Shown: in pieces, positions 19,415-29,893 of the stretch
How positions within the stretch are numbered: position 1 is the stretch's first letter
Layout of the letters: each line of letters starts with the position of its first letter
Origin: Anaerovibrio sp.
GTDB lineage: Bacteria; Bacillota; Negativicutes; Selenomonadales; Selenomonadaceae
Length of the DNA: 51,337 nucleotides
Direction: 5' to 3'
Assembly: GCF_024697385.1 (NCBI RefSeq)
Contig: NZ_JAILFV010000006.1
Location: forward strand, 1 to 51,337
Notes under the pieces: model-generated
What the model was told of the DNA's origin: nothing
Seen by the model: only the letters and a program-made list of their open reading frames with translations
Database searches by the model: none
Translations under genes and position numbers: made by a program

Positions 19415-20848
19415 GTGAAAACCATATATATTAATGTCATGCCGGAAGAGACCAGGATGGCCGTAACCGAAGATGGAGAACTTACCGGTCTTGAGCTGGA
19501 AAGGGCAAATCATGCCCATCTGGTAGGAAACATATATAAGGGACAGGTCCAAAATGTTTTAAAGGGCATGCAGGCCGCCTTTATTGATATCGGACAAAGT
19601 AAAAACTCCTTCCTATATATAGGCAACGGGAAGGTAGCCACTGCAGCCAAGGCAAATGCACCCCGGGAAAACATAACTGTGGGACAGAACATCATAGTAC
19701 AGATAATCAAGGATGAGGTGGGGAGCAAGGGCCCCAGGGCAACCATGCACCTGTCAATTCCTGGACGGCATGTTGTCCTGATGCCCAATTCGGCCTATAT
19801 AGGAATTTCACACCGTATTGAGGACCAGGATGAGAGAAACCGCCTGCGGGATATTGTGGCCGGGGCCTGTCCTGAGGGAATGGGAATAATAATACGGACT
19901 GCAGCTGTGGGGCAACCTGCCGAAAGCCTGATAAATGATATACGATATCTCTCCAGGGTGTGGGAGGAAATATCTGCCAAGGCAAAAAGGGCAGAAACCA
20001 GTTCACTTCTTTATCGGGATGCCGATCTGGTCATACGCATTGTCCGTGATTATTTCACGGCTGATGTTGGCAAAATGATTATTGACGACCAGAGGGTTTT
20101 TAATCGTGTAAGAGACCTGGTGCAGTCGATATCCCCTGATTCCGTGGATAAAATAGAGCTGTATACCGGTGCCAATCTCTTTGATGCCTACGGTATATCC
20201 GAAAGCGTATCAGGGCTCAACAGCCGGGTAGTACAGCTGAAATCCGGTGGCTTCCTGGTCATTGACAAAACCGAGGCCATGACGGTGATAGATGTCAACA
20301 CCGGCAGCTTTGTGGGGGATCTTAATCTTGCCGATACGGTATACAAGCTGAACATCGAAGCGGCAGACGAAATCATGAAGCAGCTGAGGCTCCGCGATAT
20401 TGGCGGAATAATACTCGTTGATTTTATAGACATGGAAGACCCGGCCCACAATGATGAATTGTTGGAGCGTCTTCGTCAAAAGGCGGTGCTGGATAGGTCA
20501 AAAACCAAGGTGGTGGACATGACACCTTTGGGGCTGGTGGAAATTACCCGCCGTAAATCCCGCAAGAACCTGGAAAGCCTGCTGTATTGCCAGTGTCCAT
20601 CCTGTGAGGGCTCCGGACGGGTCCTGTCACCTGAGGCAATTGCCATAAAGGTGTGCCGCGATATACGGCGGGTGGAAGTAAAAAAACATGCCCAGGAGGG
20701 TTACCTTTTACAGCTCAATCCCCAGGCTGCCAACGAGATAAGAGCCATGGACAGCTTTAGAAATTTAAGGCGGGAATTTGGTCTGGAGATTGATATCAGG
20801 TCATCCCGTGATGTTGTGCCGGGATGCTATATCCTGACACAAAAATAA
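19415..20848 (+). CDS. rng: ribonuclease G/E family
   Basis: S1-like N-terminus GNIYKGQVQNVLKGMQAAFIDIGQSKNSFLYI; DVNTGSFVGD, GGIILVDFIDM, LLYCQCPSCEGSGRV Zn-link. Confidence 0.95.
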   Translation: MKTIYINVMPEETRMAVTEDGELTGLELERANHAHLVGNIYKGQVQNVLKGMQAAFIDIGQSKNSFLYIGNGKVATAAKANAPRENITVGQNIIVQIIKDEVGSKGPRATMHLSIPGRHVVLMPNSAYIGISHRIEDQDERNRLRDIVAGACPEGMGIIIRTAAVGQPAESLINDIRYLSRVWEEISAKAKRAETSSLLYRDADLVIRIVRDYFTADVGKMIIDDQRVFNRVRDLVQSISPDSVDKIELYTGANLFDAYGISESVSGLNSRVVQLKSGGFLVIDKTEAMTVIDVNTGSFVGDLNLADTVYKLNIEAADEIMKQLRLRDIGGIILVDFIDMEDPAHNDELLERLRQKAVLDRSKTKVVDMTPLGLVEITRRKSRKNLESLLYCQCPSCEGSGRVLSPEAIAIKVCRDIRRVEVKKHAQEGYLLQLNPQAANEIRAMDSFRNLRREFGLEIDIRSSRDVVPGCYILTQK

Positions 20849-21003
20849 GGTAAAAACAGGTTGCATTATTACAATGCATATGATAAACTATCAAACGGTG
20901 TAATAAACAAAACGCACGCTGGAGGACGATTGCCCTGTGCCCTGAATATGGGTGGCGCAGTCGGATGAGGCTGGCGGAGGAAAAAAACAGGAGGTGCACC
21001 ATT

Positions 21004-21720
21004 ATGTCAGTTGTTTCAATGAAACAGTTATTAGAAGCTGGTGTTCACTTTGGACATCAGACCAGAAGATGGAACCCTAAGATGGCCAAGTACATCTTCA
21101 CCGAGCGCAATGGTATTTATATCATTGATCTTCAGAAGACCGTTAAAAAGGCTGAAGAGGCTTACAATTTTGTCCGCAGCGTTGCTGAGGAAGGCAAGTC
21201 AGTTCTGTTTGTTGGTACCAAGAAACAGGCTCAGGAGGCTATCAAGGAAGAGGCCATTAAGGCTGATATGTTCTATGTCAACGAGCGTTGGCTGGGCGGT
21301 ATGATGACCAACTTCAAGACCATTCAGGCCCGTGTTGAGAGACTTAAGGAGCTCGAGACCATGGCAGAGGATGGTACCTTTGATGTTCTCACCAAGAAGG
21401 AAGTTCAGGGTTTGAGACATGAAATGGAGAAGCTGGAGAAGTATCTTGGTGGTATCAAGGAAATGAAAGAGCTTCCAGGTGCTTTGTTTATCGTTGATCC
21501 ACGCAAGGAAAGAATCGCTGTGGCTGAGGCTCACAAGCTGAACATTCCTATCGTTGCTATTATCGATACCAACTGTGATCCTGATGAGATTGATTATCCA
21601 ATTCCTGGTAATGATGACGCTATCCGTGCAGTGAAATTGCTTACCGGCAAGATTGCTGACGCTGTTATCGAAGGTCGTCAGGGACAGGCTGCTGAGGCTC
21701 CAGCAGAGGAAGCTGAATAA
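21004..21720 (+). CDS. rpsB: 30S ribosomal protein S2
   Basis: [46 protein letters not shown]; start 21004 after AGGAGG rather than 20965. Confidence 0.98.
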   Translation: MSVVSMKQLLEAGVHFGHQTRRWNPKMAKYIFTERNGIYIIDLQKTVKKAEEAYNFVRSVAEEGKSVLFVGTKKQAQEAIKEEAIKADMFYVNERWLGGMMTNFKTIQARVERLKELETMAEDGTFDVLTKKEVQGLRHEMEKLEKYLGGIKEMKELPGALFIVDPRKERIAVAEAHKLNIPIVAIIDTNCDPDEIDYPIPGNDDAIRAVKLLTGKIADAVIEGRQGQAAEAPAEEAE

Positions 21721-21731
21721 AGAGAAACCTA

Positions 21732-21768
21732 AACAGGGGTAAGGGGATATCCCTTACCCCTGTTTTTT
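21732..21768 (+). terminator. Strong Rho-independent terminator downstream of rpsB
   Basis: AACAGGGGTAAGGG GATAT CCCTTACCCCTGTT TTTT, perfect 14-bp stem. Confidence 0.93.
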
Positions 21769-21811
21769 ACGGCAATATCAGATAAAAGCTGCCAACAGGC
21801 GAGGTTTTATC

Positions 21812-21963
21812 ATGGCGTTATAACGAGCTTAAGATGTCCCCTTCCTCTTAAGGTGGGGGGAATCAATCTTTAACAGCTGGTGAGCATATCTCCCAGCTCG
21901 TTGAAGCGCTAACTGGAAGATTTTTCTTTTTTCAAAAGAAAAATGTGAACAATGGCGTTATAA
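21812..21963 (+). repeat. Intergenic structured repeat, copy D (short form, complete)
   Basis: Flanked by 12-bp direct repeats ATGGCGTTATAA (21812-21823 and 21952-21963); body matches copy A. Confidence 0.92.
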
Positions 21964-22024
21964 GGACCGGGATGATCCGTGTCCGGCATTTGATTTTAAT
22001 TTATTGTTTGGGAGGAAATTAATA

Positions 22025-22897
22025 ATGGCACAGATTACTGCTGCATTAGTAAAAGAGCTGCGTGAACTTACCGGCGCCGGTATGATGGATTGCAAGAAAG
22101 CTCTTGTTGAGTGTGATGGCGATAAGGACAAGGCTATAGATTATCTTCGTGAAAAGGGAATTTCCAAGGCAGCCAAGAAGGCCGGCCGTATTGCATCAGA
22201 GGGCGTTGTTGCTTCTGCTTATGATCAGGCCACCAACACAGCATGCCTGGTAGAGGTTAATTCTGAGACTGACTTCGTTGCCAAGAATGATAACTTCAAG
22301 GATCTGGTAAAGAAGATTGCCAATCATATTATTGCTACCAAACCTGCTGATTTGGATGCATTGAATGCTTCCATGCTGGACGGCAAGACCGTAGCTGATG
22401 TTATGACCGAGGCTGTAGCCTCCATTGGTGAGAAGCTGTCCCTGCGCCGCTTCGTGGTATATACCTCTGAGCACAAGCTGGCTACTTACATTCATATGGG
22501 TGGTAAGATCGGTGTAGTAGTAGAGCTGACTGGTGGCAGTGATGAGCTGGCACAGGATGTTGCCCTGCAGATTACTGCACAGAAGCCTACCAGCATTGAC
22601 CGCAGCGGTGTAGACCCTGAGGCTCTTGCACATGAGCGTTCTGTATTGCGTGCACAGGCTCTGGAAGAGGGTAAGCCTGAGGCAATCGTTGACAAGATGG
22701 TTGATGGCCGTATCAACAAGTATTATAAGGAAGTTTGCCTGGTTGAGCAGGAATTCTTCAAGTCTTCAGAGCACGAGACTATTCAGGATATTCTCGGCAG
22801 TGAGAAGGTTCTTCGTTTTACCCGTTTTGAGATGGGTGAAGGCCTTGAAAAGAAAAATGAGGATTTTGCAGCTGAGGTTGCAGCTCAGATGAAATAA
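22025..22897 (+). CDS. tsf: elongation factor Ts
   Basis: [45 protein letters not shown]; start 22025 after GGAGG. Confidence 0.98.
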   Translation: MAQITAALVKELRELTGAGMMDCKKALVECDGDKDKAIDYLREKGISKAAKKAGRIASEGVVASAYDQATNTACLVEVNSETDFVAKNDNFKDLVKKIANHIIATKPADLDALNASMLDGKTVADVMTEAVASIGEKLSLRRFVVYTSEHKLATYIHMGGKIGVVVELTGGSDELAQDVALQITAQKPTSIDRSGVDPEALAHERSVLRAQALEEGKPEAIVDKMVDGRINKYYKEVCLVEQEFFKSSEHETIQDILGSEKVLRFTRFEMGEGLEKKNEDFAAEVAAQMK

Positions 22898-22916
22898 TGT
22901 GAATATATTTCTAGTT

Positions 22917-22947
22917 GAAAAGGGACTGTATGATGCGGTCCCTTTTC
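22917..22947 (+). terminator. Terminator-like hairpin downstream of tsf
   Basis: GAAAAGGGAC ... GTCCCTTTTC. Confidence 0.75.
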
Positions 22948-23032
22948 TTACAAACGAACAAGGATTATTTTGATAGTTGTCGAAAATAACTAGAGGTAAT
23001 CTGTGTAAATCTTAAATATGGAGGTTGTTGCA

Positions 23033-23749
23033 GTGGGAAAATACAAACGCGTTGTATTAAAGCTTAGTGGAGAATCTTTGGCAGGCGAACAGGGCTTTGG
23101 TATTAATCCTGTAGTGGTTGAGGCTATCGGCAAGCAGATTAAGCGTGTGCATGAAGCCGGCATTGATGTAGCTATCGTAGTAGGTGGTGGAAATATTTGG
23201 AGGGGACTGGCTGGCAGTGCCAAGGGCATGGATCGTGCCCAGGCTGATTACATGGGCATGTTGGCTACAGTTATCAACTCCCTGGCTATCCAGGATGCCC
23301 TGGAGCAGCAGGATGTTCCATCCCGTGTCCAGAGTGCTATTGAAATGCGTCAGGTGGCTGAGCCTTATATCCGTCGCAAGGCTATTCGTCACATGGAAAA
23401 GGGACGCGTTGTTATTTTTGGTGCTGGTACAGGTAACCCGTATTTTTCAACTGATACTACAGCAGCCCTTAGGGCAGCTGAGATCGAGGCGGATGTTATC
23501 CTCATGGGTAAAAAAGGTACTGAGGGTATTTATGACAAGGATCCAAATACCAATGACGATGCTGTTAAATTTGAGCAGATAAGCTATTCTGAAATCCTGC
23601 TCCGCCGTCTTTCTGTAATGGATTCCACAGCAACCAGCCTTTGCATGGATAACGACATACCTCTGGTTGTGTTCAAGATTGATGATTATGAGAATATTTA
23701 TAGGGCGGCTGTCGGTGAAAATATCGGCACCACAGTAGGAGGTAAATAA
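23033..23749 (+). CDS. pyrH: UMP kinase
   Basis: [54 protein letters not shown] start 23033 after GGAGG. Confidence 0.97.
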   Translation: MGKYKRVVLKLSGESLAGEQGFGINPVVVEAIGKQIKRVHEAGIDVAIVVGGGNIWRGLAGSAKGMDRAQADYMGMLATVINSLAIQDALEQQDVPSRVQSAIEMRQVAEPYIRRKAIRHMEKGRVVIFGAGTGNPYFSTDTTAALRAAEIEADVILMGKKGTEGIYDKDPNTNDDAVKFEQISYSEILLRRLSVMDSTATSLCMDNDIPLVVFKIDDYENIYRAAVGENIGTTVGGK

Positions 23750-23752
23750 TTT

Positions 23753-24310
23753 ATGGTTAATGATATTATAGCTTCCAATGAAGAGCGTCTTAATAAGTCT
23801 ATTGATGCGCTCAAGAGAGAATTTGGCTCACTGCGTGCCGGTCGTGCCACACCTTCCCTGCTGGATAAGGTAATGGTGGATTATTACGGGACTCCTACAC
23901 CTGTGAATCAGGTAGCCAAGGTTTCTGTTCCGGAGCCACGCATGATTATGATTCAGCCATGGGAAAAATCCATTCTCCATGAAATCGAAAAGGCAATAAT
24001 GAAATCGGAGCTGGGACTTTCTCCAAATTCTGATGGTACTGCAATCCGTCTTTCCATTCCACAGCTTACCCAGGAACGCCGCAAGGAGCTGGTTAAATCA
24101 GTAAACAAGAAGGGTGAGGAAGCAAAGGTGGCCATAAGAAACATCCGCCGGGATGCGAATGAAGCCATCAAGAAGCTGGAAAAAGACAAGGAAATCACTG
24201 AGGATGAGGCCAAGAAGGGCTTGGAGAAATTCCAGAAGGTTGTCGATGGCTTTATCAAGAATGTTGATACCCTGAAGGAAGCAAAAGAAAAAGAAATAAT
24301 GGAAGTCTGA
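23753..24310 (+). CDS. frr: ribosome recycling factor
   Basis: FGSLRAGRATPSLLDKVMVDYYGTPTPVNQVAKVSVPEPRMIMIQPWEKS. Confidence 0.97.
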   Translation: MVNDIIASNEERLNKSIDALKREFGSLRAGRATPSLLDKVMVDYYGTPTPVNQVAKVSVPEPRMIMIQPWEKSILHEIEKAIMKSELGLSPNSDGTAIRLSIPQLTQERRKELVKSVNKKGEEAKVAIRNIRRDANEAIKKLEKDKEITEDEAKKGLEKFQKVVDGFIKNVDTLKEAKEKEIMEV

Positions 24311-24311
24311 T

Positions 24312-24539
24312 ATGGAGCTTGATGTTGTTGGCAGACCATGGGATTTGGCTAAAACCTTGCTTAATAATGCTAATATAAGGTATAATGTATCAGTAACCCA
24401 TCCAACGAAAGATTTTTTTCCGCTTGATACTGATCAATATTATGTAATCAGGCAGAGAAGGTTAGATGATGGTACATTTGATATTAGACTGGCAGCTCGA
24501 CTGCTTAAGGAGGTGGCTTGTAATGGCTTACAAGATTGA
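24312..24539 (+). CDS. hypothetical protein (75 aa)
   Basis: ORF 1 nt after frr, overlapping the ferredoxin start; no family recognised. Confidence 0.6.
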   Translation: MELDVVGRPWDLAKTLLNNANIRYNVSVTHPTKDFFPLDTDQYYVIRQRRLDDGTFDIRLAARLLKEVACNGLQD

Positions 24540-24693
24540 AGAAGGGTGCATTTCTTGCGGTACTTGTGCAGGTACTTGTCCTGTAGAGGCAATTTCCGAA
24601 GGTGATGGCAAGTATGAAATCAATCCGGATGTTTGCGTTGAGTGTGGTGCTTGTGCAGCAGGTTGCCCTGTAGGTGCTATTGTAGCTCCTTGA
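24523..24693 (+). CDS. 2[4Fe-4S] ferredoxin
   Basis: MAYKIEEGCISCGTCAGTCPVEAISEGDGKYEINPDVCVECGACAAGCPVGAIVAP; two CX2CX2CX3CP clusters; start 24523 with AAGGAGGT. Confidence 0.95.
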   Translation: MAYKIEEGCISCGTCAGTCPVEAISEGDGKYEINPDVCVECGACAAGCPVGAIVAP

Positions 24694-24735
24694 TGAGACA
24701 TACATCAGATCGTTCTGACTGGTACATGTCAATAT

Positions 24736-24769
24736 GCCCCTCAATTGTGTGTTTGAGGGGCTTATTTTC
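24736..24769 (+). terminator. Rho-independent terminator downstream of ferredoxin
   Basis: GCCCCTCAA TTGTGTGT TTGAGGGGC TTATTTTC. Confidence 0.75.
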
Positions 24770-24791
24770 TTTGAGTTGGAGTTATTAAATT

Positions 24792-25589
24792 ATGTGGAAA
24801 AAAATATTTGGCAAAAAGAAATCTCCAAATATCGATTTAGATCAGGATTTACTCGCGACAATAGACAAAGAGACCCTGCCACGCCATGTTGCCATAATTA
24901 TGGATGGTAATGGCCGTTGGGCGAATAAAAAGGGCATGCTCAGATCTGCCGGGCATGTCGCTGGGGTAAAGGCCCTGAAAAGAACCTTGAAAGCTGCCAT
25001 TTATCTCAATTTGGAGGCTTTGACGGTTTACGCCTTTTCAACGGAAAACTGGAAACGCCCCACTGAAGAGGTGGATTTTCTCATGAAGCTGTTTTCCGAT
25101 TATCTGGAAAAAGAACTTGATGAGATGGACAGGGATAATGTTCATATAGACTTTATTGGAAGGGTGGATGGATTTTCCGCTCATCTGCAAAAAATGATGG
25201 AGGACGCCAAGCAGCGCACTGCTGACAATACCGGGGTCAGATTTACCGTTGCGGTGAATTATGGCGGACAGGACGAGATGGTGAGAACCGTTCAGTCCCT
25301 GGCCAGGGATGTTGCAGCCGGAAAGCTTGCTCCGGAGGATATAGACGCCGGACTTATTGATTCCAGTTTGGATACCGGTGATCTGCCACCAGTGGATTTG
25401 GTTATCAGGACAAGCGGAGATATGCGGCTGAGTAATTTCCTGATTTGGCAGACAGCATACGCTGAATTCTGGTTTACGGATACCAACTGGCCGGATTTCT
25501 CAAAGGATGATTTTGCTGAAGCCCTTATTGATTTCAGCAAAAGAGACAGAAGATTTGGTGGCCTTAGCAAAAGAAATGGGGATAAATAG
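24792..25589 (+). CDS. uppS: isoprenyl transferase (undecaprenyl diphosphate synthase)
   Basis: PRHVAIIMDGNGRWANKKGMLRSAGHVAGV, RTSGDMRLSNFLIWQTAYAEFWFT. Confidence 0.96.
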   Translation: MWKKIFGKKKSPNIDLDQDLLATIDKETLPRHVAIIMDGNGRWANKKGMLRSAGHVAGVKALKRTLKAAIYLNLEALTVYAFSTENWKRPTEEVDFLMKLFSDYLEKELDEMDRDNVHIDFIGRVDGFSAHLQKMMEDAKQRTADNTGVRFTVAVNYGGQDEMVRTVQSLARDVAAGKLAPEDIDAGLIDSSLDTGDLPPVDLVIRTSGDMRLSNFLIWQTAYAEFWFTDTNWPDFSKDDFAEALIDFSKRDRRFGGLSKRNGDK

Positions 25590-25591
25590 AA

Positions 25592-26419
25592 ATGCTTACT
25601 CGTACAATTGCCGGAGTGGTGGGAATAATCCTGGCGGCCTTTGTTATTCAGACCGGTGGGACACTGTTTGCCATAGCCGGCCTGTTGTTGGCACTGGGTG
25701 CATGGTATGAATATTGTCGGGCATTTCGGCAAAAAAATATAAATGCAGCTCTTGTGACCGGGGCATTACTGCTGGTGGTGATGTGGACCAGTGGTTGGCT
25801 GGGCGGAAGCACCATGCTGGTCGGTGCCACTATGCTTTCCGCGTTGGTAATAATGCTGCTGACTGTAATCAGACATGAACGCTTTACTGTAATTGATGCA
25901 GCTGTTTCCATGACAGGCGTTTTTTATATAGGATTGGCCTTTGTCCATCTTGTGATGCTCCGCTTTGTTGGTGCCGGGCAGGTTATAAACACATCCTTGG
26001 GAGAATTTCAGACCGGATGTGCATTTATTTGGGTAGCTCTCATTGGCACCTGGGCCAGTGACACCTTTGCTTATTTCGCCGGCTGTTTCTTTGGTAGGCA
26101 TAAGCTATGTGTATCAATCAGTCCCAAGAAGACCATTGAGGGATTTGTTGGTGGCTTAGTCGGCACCACCTGTTCCGTGGCAGGCCTGGGGCTGTTTTTT
26201 GGCTTTGATACGGTGCTCATGGCATTGTTGGGGCTGATTATATGCATTATTGCCACATTGGGTGATTTGGTGGAGTCGGTGGTCAAAAGATATACCGGCA
26301 TAAAGGATTCAGGAAATATCATACCGGGACATGGAGGTATCTGGGACAGATTTGACAGCGTTATTTACACTGCACCCTTTGTATATTATTTCATGTATTT
26401 TACAAAGCTGGCCGGTTAA
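25592..26419 (+). CDS. cdsA: phosphatidate cytidylyltransferase
   Basis: SDTFAYFAGCFFGRHKLCVSISPKKTIEGFVGG, GDLVESVVKRYTGIKDSGNIIPGHGGIWDRFDS. Confidence 0.96.
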   Translation: MLTRTIAGVVGIILAAFVIQTGGTLFAIAGLLLALGAWYEYCRAFRQKNINAALVTGALLLVVMWTSGWLGGSTMLVGATMLSALVIMLLTVIRHERFTVIDAAVSMTGVFYIGLAFVHLVMLRFVGAGQVINTSLGEFQTGCAFIWVALIGTWASDTFAYFAGCFFGRHKLCVSISPKKTIEGFVGGLVGTTCSVAGLGLFFGFDTVLMALLGLIICIIATLGDLVESVVKRYTGIKDSGNIIPGHGGIWDRFDSVIYTAPFVYYFMYFTKLAG

Positions 26420-26490
26420 TTTTCCCTTGGGGACAGGTCAGCTGCGTCAATGAAATATTGGCGCCTGCAGGGAGCTCCGGCACATGCCCT

Positions 26491-26580
26491 GTGTGCAATA
26501 AGCTTCTTTCAGAAAGTAACAGGCTGCCAGTGTGGATATTCCTGCAGGGGGGAGATATATGCTCCCCCCTGTTATGCTTA
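26491..26580 (-). repeat. Possible highly degenerate intergenic repeat, copy G
   Basis: Minus strand: TAACAGGGGGGAGCATATATCTCCCCCCTG (perfect 10-bp stem 26545-26554/26562-26571) resembles TAACAGGTGGTGAGTATATCTCCCGCCT; downstream TTTCTGAAAGAAGC could be the remnant of the 3' hairpin. Confidence 0.35.
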
Positions 26581-26614
26581 ACTTTCATCGGATTGTGTTG
26601 AAGGAGTATAAAAA

Positions 26615-27763
26615 GTGAAAAATTTAGTCATTTTGGGTTCAACAGGTTCAATTGGTACACAGACCCTGGATGTAGTCAGGGAGAATCCCGGACTTTTCCA
26701 CATCTCAGTACTGGTGGCCAACACCAGTGATGAGCTTATTGAAAAACAAATAATGGAATTTAAGCCTGAACTGGCAGTGCTTTCAGACAATGATGCAGCA
26801 GAGCGCCTGAAAAGCAGGTATTCCGGCCCTGTCAAAATCCAGGGAGGCCGACAGGCAGTCCTGGAAGCGGCTGTTTATCCTGATGCGGATGTGGTAGTGA
26901 CATCACTGATGGGATTTGCAGGCTTGGAGCCTACCCTGGCAGCGTTGGATGCTCATAAGGATATTGCCCTGGCCAACAAGGAGACATTGGTGGTGGCAGG
27001 TGAGCTGGTAATGGCCAAGGCCCGGGAAAAGGGCTGTGCCATTTTGCCTGTGGACAGCGAGCATTGCGCATTGTTTCAGTGCCTTCAGGGACAGGACAGA
27101 AAGGCTGTTGAAAAGCTGATACTCACCGCTTCCGGTGGGCCTTTCCGGGGCAAGAAAACCAGTGACCTTACCAATGTTACCAAAAAGGATGTCCTGGCGC
27201 ATCCAACCTGGAATATGGGGCAGAAAATAACAGTTGATTCAGCTTCCCTGGTCAATAAGGGACTGGAGGTCATTGAGGCAAAATGGCTTTATGGTGTTTC
27301 ATATGATCAGATACAGGTGGTTGTTCATCCACAGAGCATCGTTCATTCCATGATCCAGTATCATGATGGCACTGTAATGGCCCAGCTGGGCTGTACTGAC
27401 ATGCGTCTGCCGATACAATATGCCCTGACATACCCGGACCGGGTGAAATCCCATTTTCCGAGGGTGGATTTTTATGAGTTGGGAAAGCTGACCTTTGAAA
27501 AACCGGATATGGAAACCTTCCGCGGTTTGAAGCTGGCCTTTGAAGCCGGAAGAACCGGAGGTACCATGCCATGTGTCATGAATGCTGCCAATGAGGTGGC
27601 AGTTGGGGCATTCCTCAAAGGGGAAGCAGGGTTCCTGAAAATTTATGATCTGATAGAAAATGCCATGGATAAGGCAAAGGTGGAGTATAATCCATCCCTT
27701 GAGCAGCTTCTCGAGGCAGATAGGTGGGCTCGTGAAATTACTCAGAAGGAACTGTCTAAATAA
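26615..27763 (+). CDS. dxr: 1-deoxy-D-xylulose-5-phosphate reductoisomerase
   Basis: LVILGSTGSIGTQTLDVV, ALANKETLVVAGELVM, LPVDSEHCALFQCLQG. Confidence 0.97.
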   Translation: MKNLVILGSTGSIGTQTLDVVRENPGLFHISVLVANTSDELIEKQIMEFKPELAVLSDNDAAERLKSRYSGPVKIQGGRQAVLEAAVYPDADVVVTSLMGFAGLEPTLAALDAHKDIALANKETLVVAGELVMAKAREKGCAILPVDSEHCALFQCLQGQDRKAVEKLILTASGGPFRGKKTSDLTNVTKKDVLAHPTWNMGQKITVDSASLVNKGLEVIEAKWLYGVSYDQIQVVVHPQSIVHSMIQYHDGTVMAQLGCTDMRLPIQYALTYPDRVKSHFPRVDFYELGKLTFEKPDMETFRGLKLAFEAGRTGGTMPCVMNAANEVAVGAFLKGEAGFLKIYDLIENAMDKAKVEYNPSLEQLLEADRWAREITQKELSK

Positions 27764-27778
27764 GGGAGTAAAAGCATT

Positions 27779-28810
27779 ATGTTACTGACTATAATATCTG
27801 CAATTTTTGTTTTTGGCCTGCTGGTACTGGTGCATGAATTAGGACACTTTATCACGGCCAAAATGACCAATATGCGTGTTGATGAGTTTGCCATCGGCTT
27901 TGGTCCAAAACTGATAGGCTGGAAAAAGGGGGAAACCCTTTATGCTATCCGGGCCATACCCTTGGGTGGATTCAACAGGATTGCCGGAATGGACCTGGAT
28001 GAAGACGAAAATGATGCCGGTGACAGGGCGTATTTCAGACGGCCTATATGGGCAAGGATGATTGTTATCCTTGCCGGCTCCTGCATGAATTTCCTTTTGC
28101 CGGTAATACTTTTCTTTTTGATTTTCTTTTTCAGTGGCGTTCAGTCACCAAATCCGGAGCCTGTTATCGGCGGTATTATGGATGGCCGTCCGGCTGCTTC
28201 TGCTGGTTTGATGGCAGGAGACAGAATTCTGGCAATCAATGGCCAGGAGATAACCCAATGGTCAGATATATCCGATCACTTCAAGGATTCGGCAGGCAAG
28301 CCATTTGAAATAACATATTCCCGTGACGGAGAGACCGGTTCCAGCACTATAATACCCGTGGAGGATCCAACCTCCAAACGCGCAGTGATAGGTATCCAGG
28401 GCTCACTTCTCACCCAGGAGGTTTCCCTGGGTGAGGCAGCTGCACTGGCTGTGGACAAAACCTGGTTCATTTTCAAAACAATGCTCGGTGCACTGGCCAT
28501 GATTTTTACCCAGGAAGGAGCCTCTGCAGAGATTTCCGGCCCAATAGGAGTAGCCCAGATGGCCGGCGAGGTGGCCCAGCATGGTTTTATCCCGTTGCTT
28601 AATTTTGCGGCATTTCTCAGTCTCAACCTGGGAATAGTAAATCTTCTGCCGGTACCGGCGCTGGATGGCGGACATTTTGTCACCTTGGTGATTGAGGCTG
28701 TCCGGGGAAAACAGATGAGCAAGCGGGCCATGTATTACATACAGGTAACAGGTGTTGTAATCCTCATGAGCCTGATGATTTTTGCCACATTCAATGATGT
28801 TACACGATGA
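27779..28810 (+). CDS. rseP: RIP metalloprotease RseP
   Basis: HELGHF zinc motif, PDZ segment [27 protein letters not shown]. Confidence 0.96.
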   Translation: MLLTIISAIFVFGLLVLVHELGHFITAKMTNMRVDEFAIGFGPKLIGWKKGETLYAIRAIPLGGFNRIAGMDLDEDENDAGDRAYFRRPIWARMIVILAGSCMNFLLPVILFFLIFFFSGVQSPNPEPVIGGIMDGRPAASAGLMAGDRILAINGQEITQWSDISDHFKDSAGKPFEITYSRDGETGSSTIIPVEDPTSKRAVIGIQGSLLTQEVSLGEAAALAVDKTWFIFKTMLGALAMIFTQEGASAEISGPIGVAQMAGEVAQHGFIPLLNFAAFLSLNLGIVNLLPVPALDGGHFVTLVIEAVRGKQMSKRAMYYIQVTGVVILMSLMIFATFNDVTR

Positions 28811-28824
28811 CGGGAGGGGAATGG

Positions 28825-29889
28825 ATGATAAAGCGCAGGAAAACCAGACAAATTCATATTGGTAATGTTGCAATTGGTGGCGATGCCCCAGTATCCGTTC
28901 AATCCATGACCAATACCAAAACCACCGATACCGGGGCCACTGTGGCCCAGATAAATGCCCTTCAGGCAGCAGGCTGTGACATCGTAAGATTGGCTGTGCC
29001 TGATATGGCCGCAGCCCTCAACCTTGGTAATATCATAAAAAAGGTAAATATCCCTTTGGTAGCCGATATCCATTTTGATTACAGGCTGGCCCTGGAGGCC
29101 ATCAACCAGGGGATTTCGGCCCTGCGGCTCAATCCTGGTAACATTGGCGGTGAGGCCAATGTAAAAGCGGTTGTGGCAGAAGCCAAGAAGCATAATATTC
29201 CAATCCGCATTGGCGTCAATGCAGGCTCCCTGGACAAAAAGCTTCTGGCCAAATACGGGGGCATCACACCGGAAGCCCTGGTAGAATCAGCCATGGAACA
29301 TGTCCGTATACTTGAGGCACAGGATTTTTATGATATGAAAATATCATTAAAGGCCCATGATGTACCACTGACCATAGCTGCCTATCAGCTTATGTCAGAG
29401 ACGGTTGACTATCCGCTGCATCTGGGGATTACCGAAGCCGGAACTGCCCGTACCGGGATGATTAAATCGGCTGTGGGAATCGGAGCCTTGCTGAGCCAGG
29501 GGATAGGTGATACCTTCCGCATTTCCCTTACCGGTGACCCGGTAGTTGAAGTTCAGGTAGCCAATGAAATACTTAAGTCCCTGGGAATGCGCGAATACGG
29601 TCCGACACTGATTTCCTGTCCTACCTGTGGGCGTACAAGCATTGATTTGGCCAGCATAGCCGATGAAGTGGAAAAAAGACTGCAGGGAATACAGAAGCCT
29701 ATATCTGTAGCCGTTATGGGCTGTGTTGTCAATGGCCCCGGAGAAGCAAGAGGTGCCGATGTTGGCATTGCCGGCGGCGTGGGTGAAGGCTTGGTGTTCC
29801 GTAAGGGTGAGATAGTCCGTAAGGTAAAGGAAACAGACCTGGTAGAGGAATTGTTCAAGGAAATAGACAGCATATTACAGGAGGATTAG
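28825..29889 (+). CDS. ispG: 4-hydroxy-3-methylbut-2-en-1-yl diphosphate synthase
   Basis: [68 protein letters not shown] suggests start 28825. Confidence 0.97.
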   Translation: MIKRRKTRQIHIGNVAIGGDAPVSVQSMTNTKTTDTGATVAQINALQAAGCDIVRLAVPDMAAALNLGNIIKKVNIPLVADIHFDYRLALEAINQGISALRLNPGNIGGEANVKAVVAEAKKHNIPIRIGVNAGSLDKKLLAKYGGITPEALVESAMEHVRILEAQDFYDMKISLKAHDVPLTIAAYQLMSETVDYPLHLGITEAGTARTGMIKSAVGIGALLSQGIGDTFRISLTGDPVVEVQVANEILKSLGMREYGPTLISCPTCGRTSIDLASIADEVEKRLQGIQKPISVAVMGCVVNGPGEARGADVGIAGGVGEGLVFRKGEIVRKVKETDLVEELFKEIDSILQED

Positions 29890-29893
29890 GATA

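Noticed and set aside
21812-21823. ATGGCGTTATAA read as a three-codon ORF (Met-Ala-Leu-stop)
   Set aside because: Copy B has ATTGCGTTATAA and copy C lacks it, so the start codon is not conserved.
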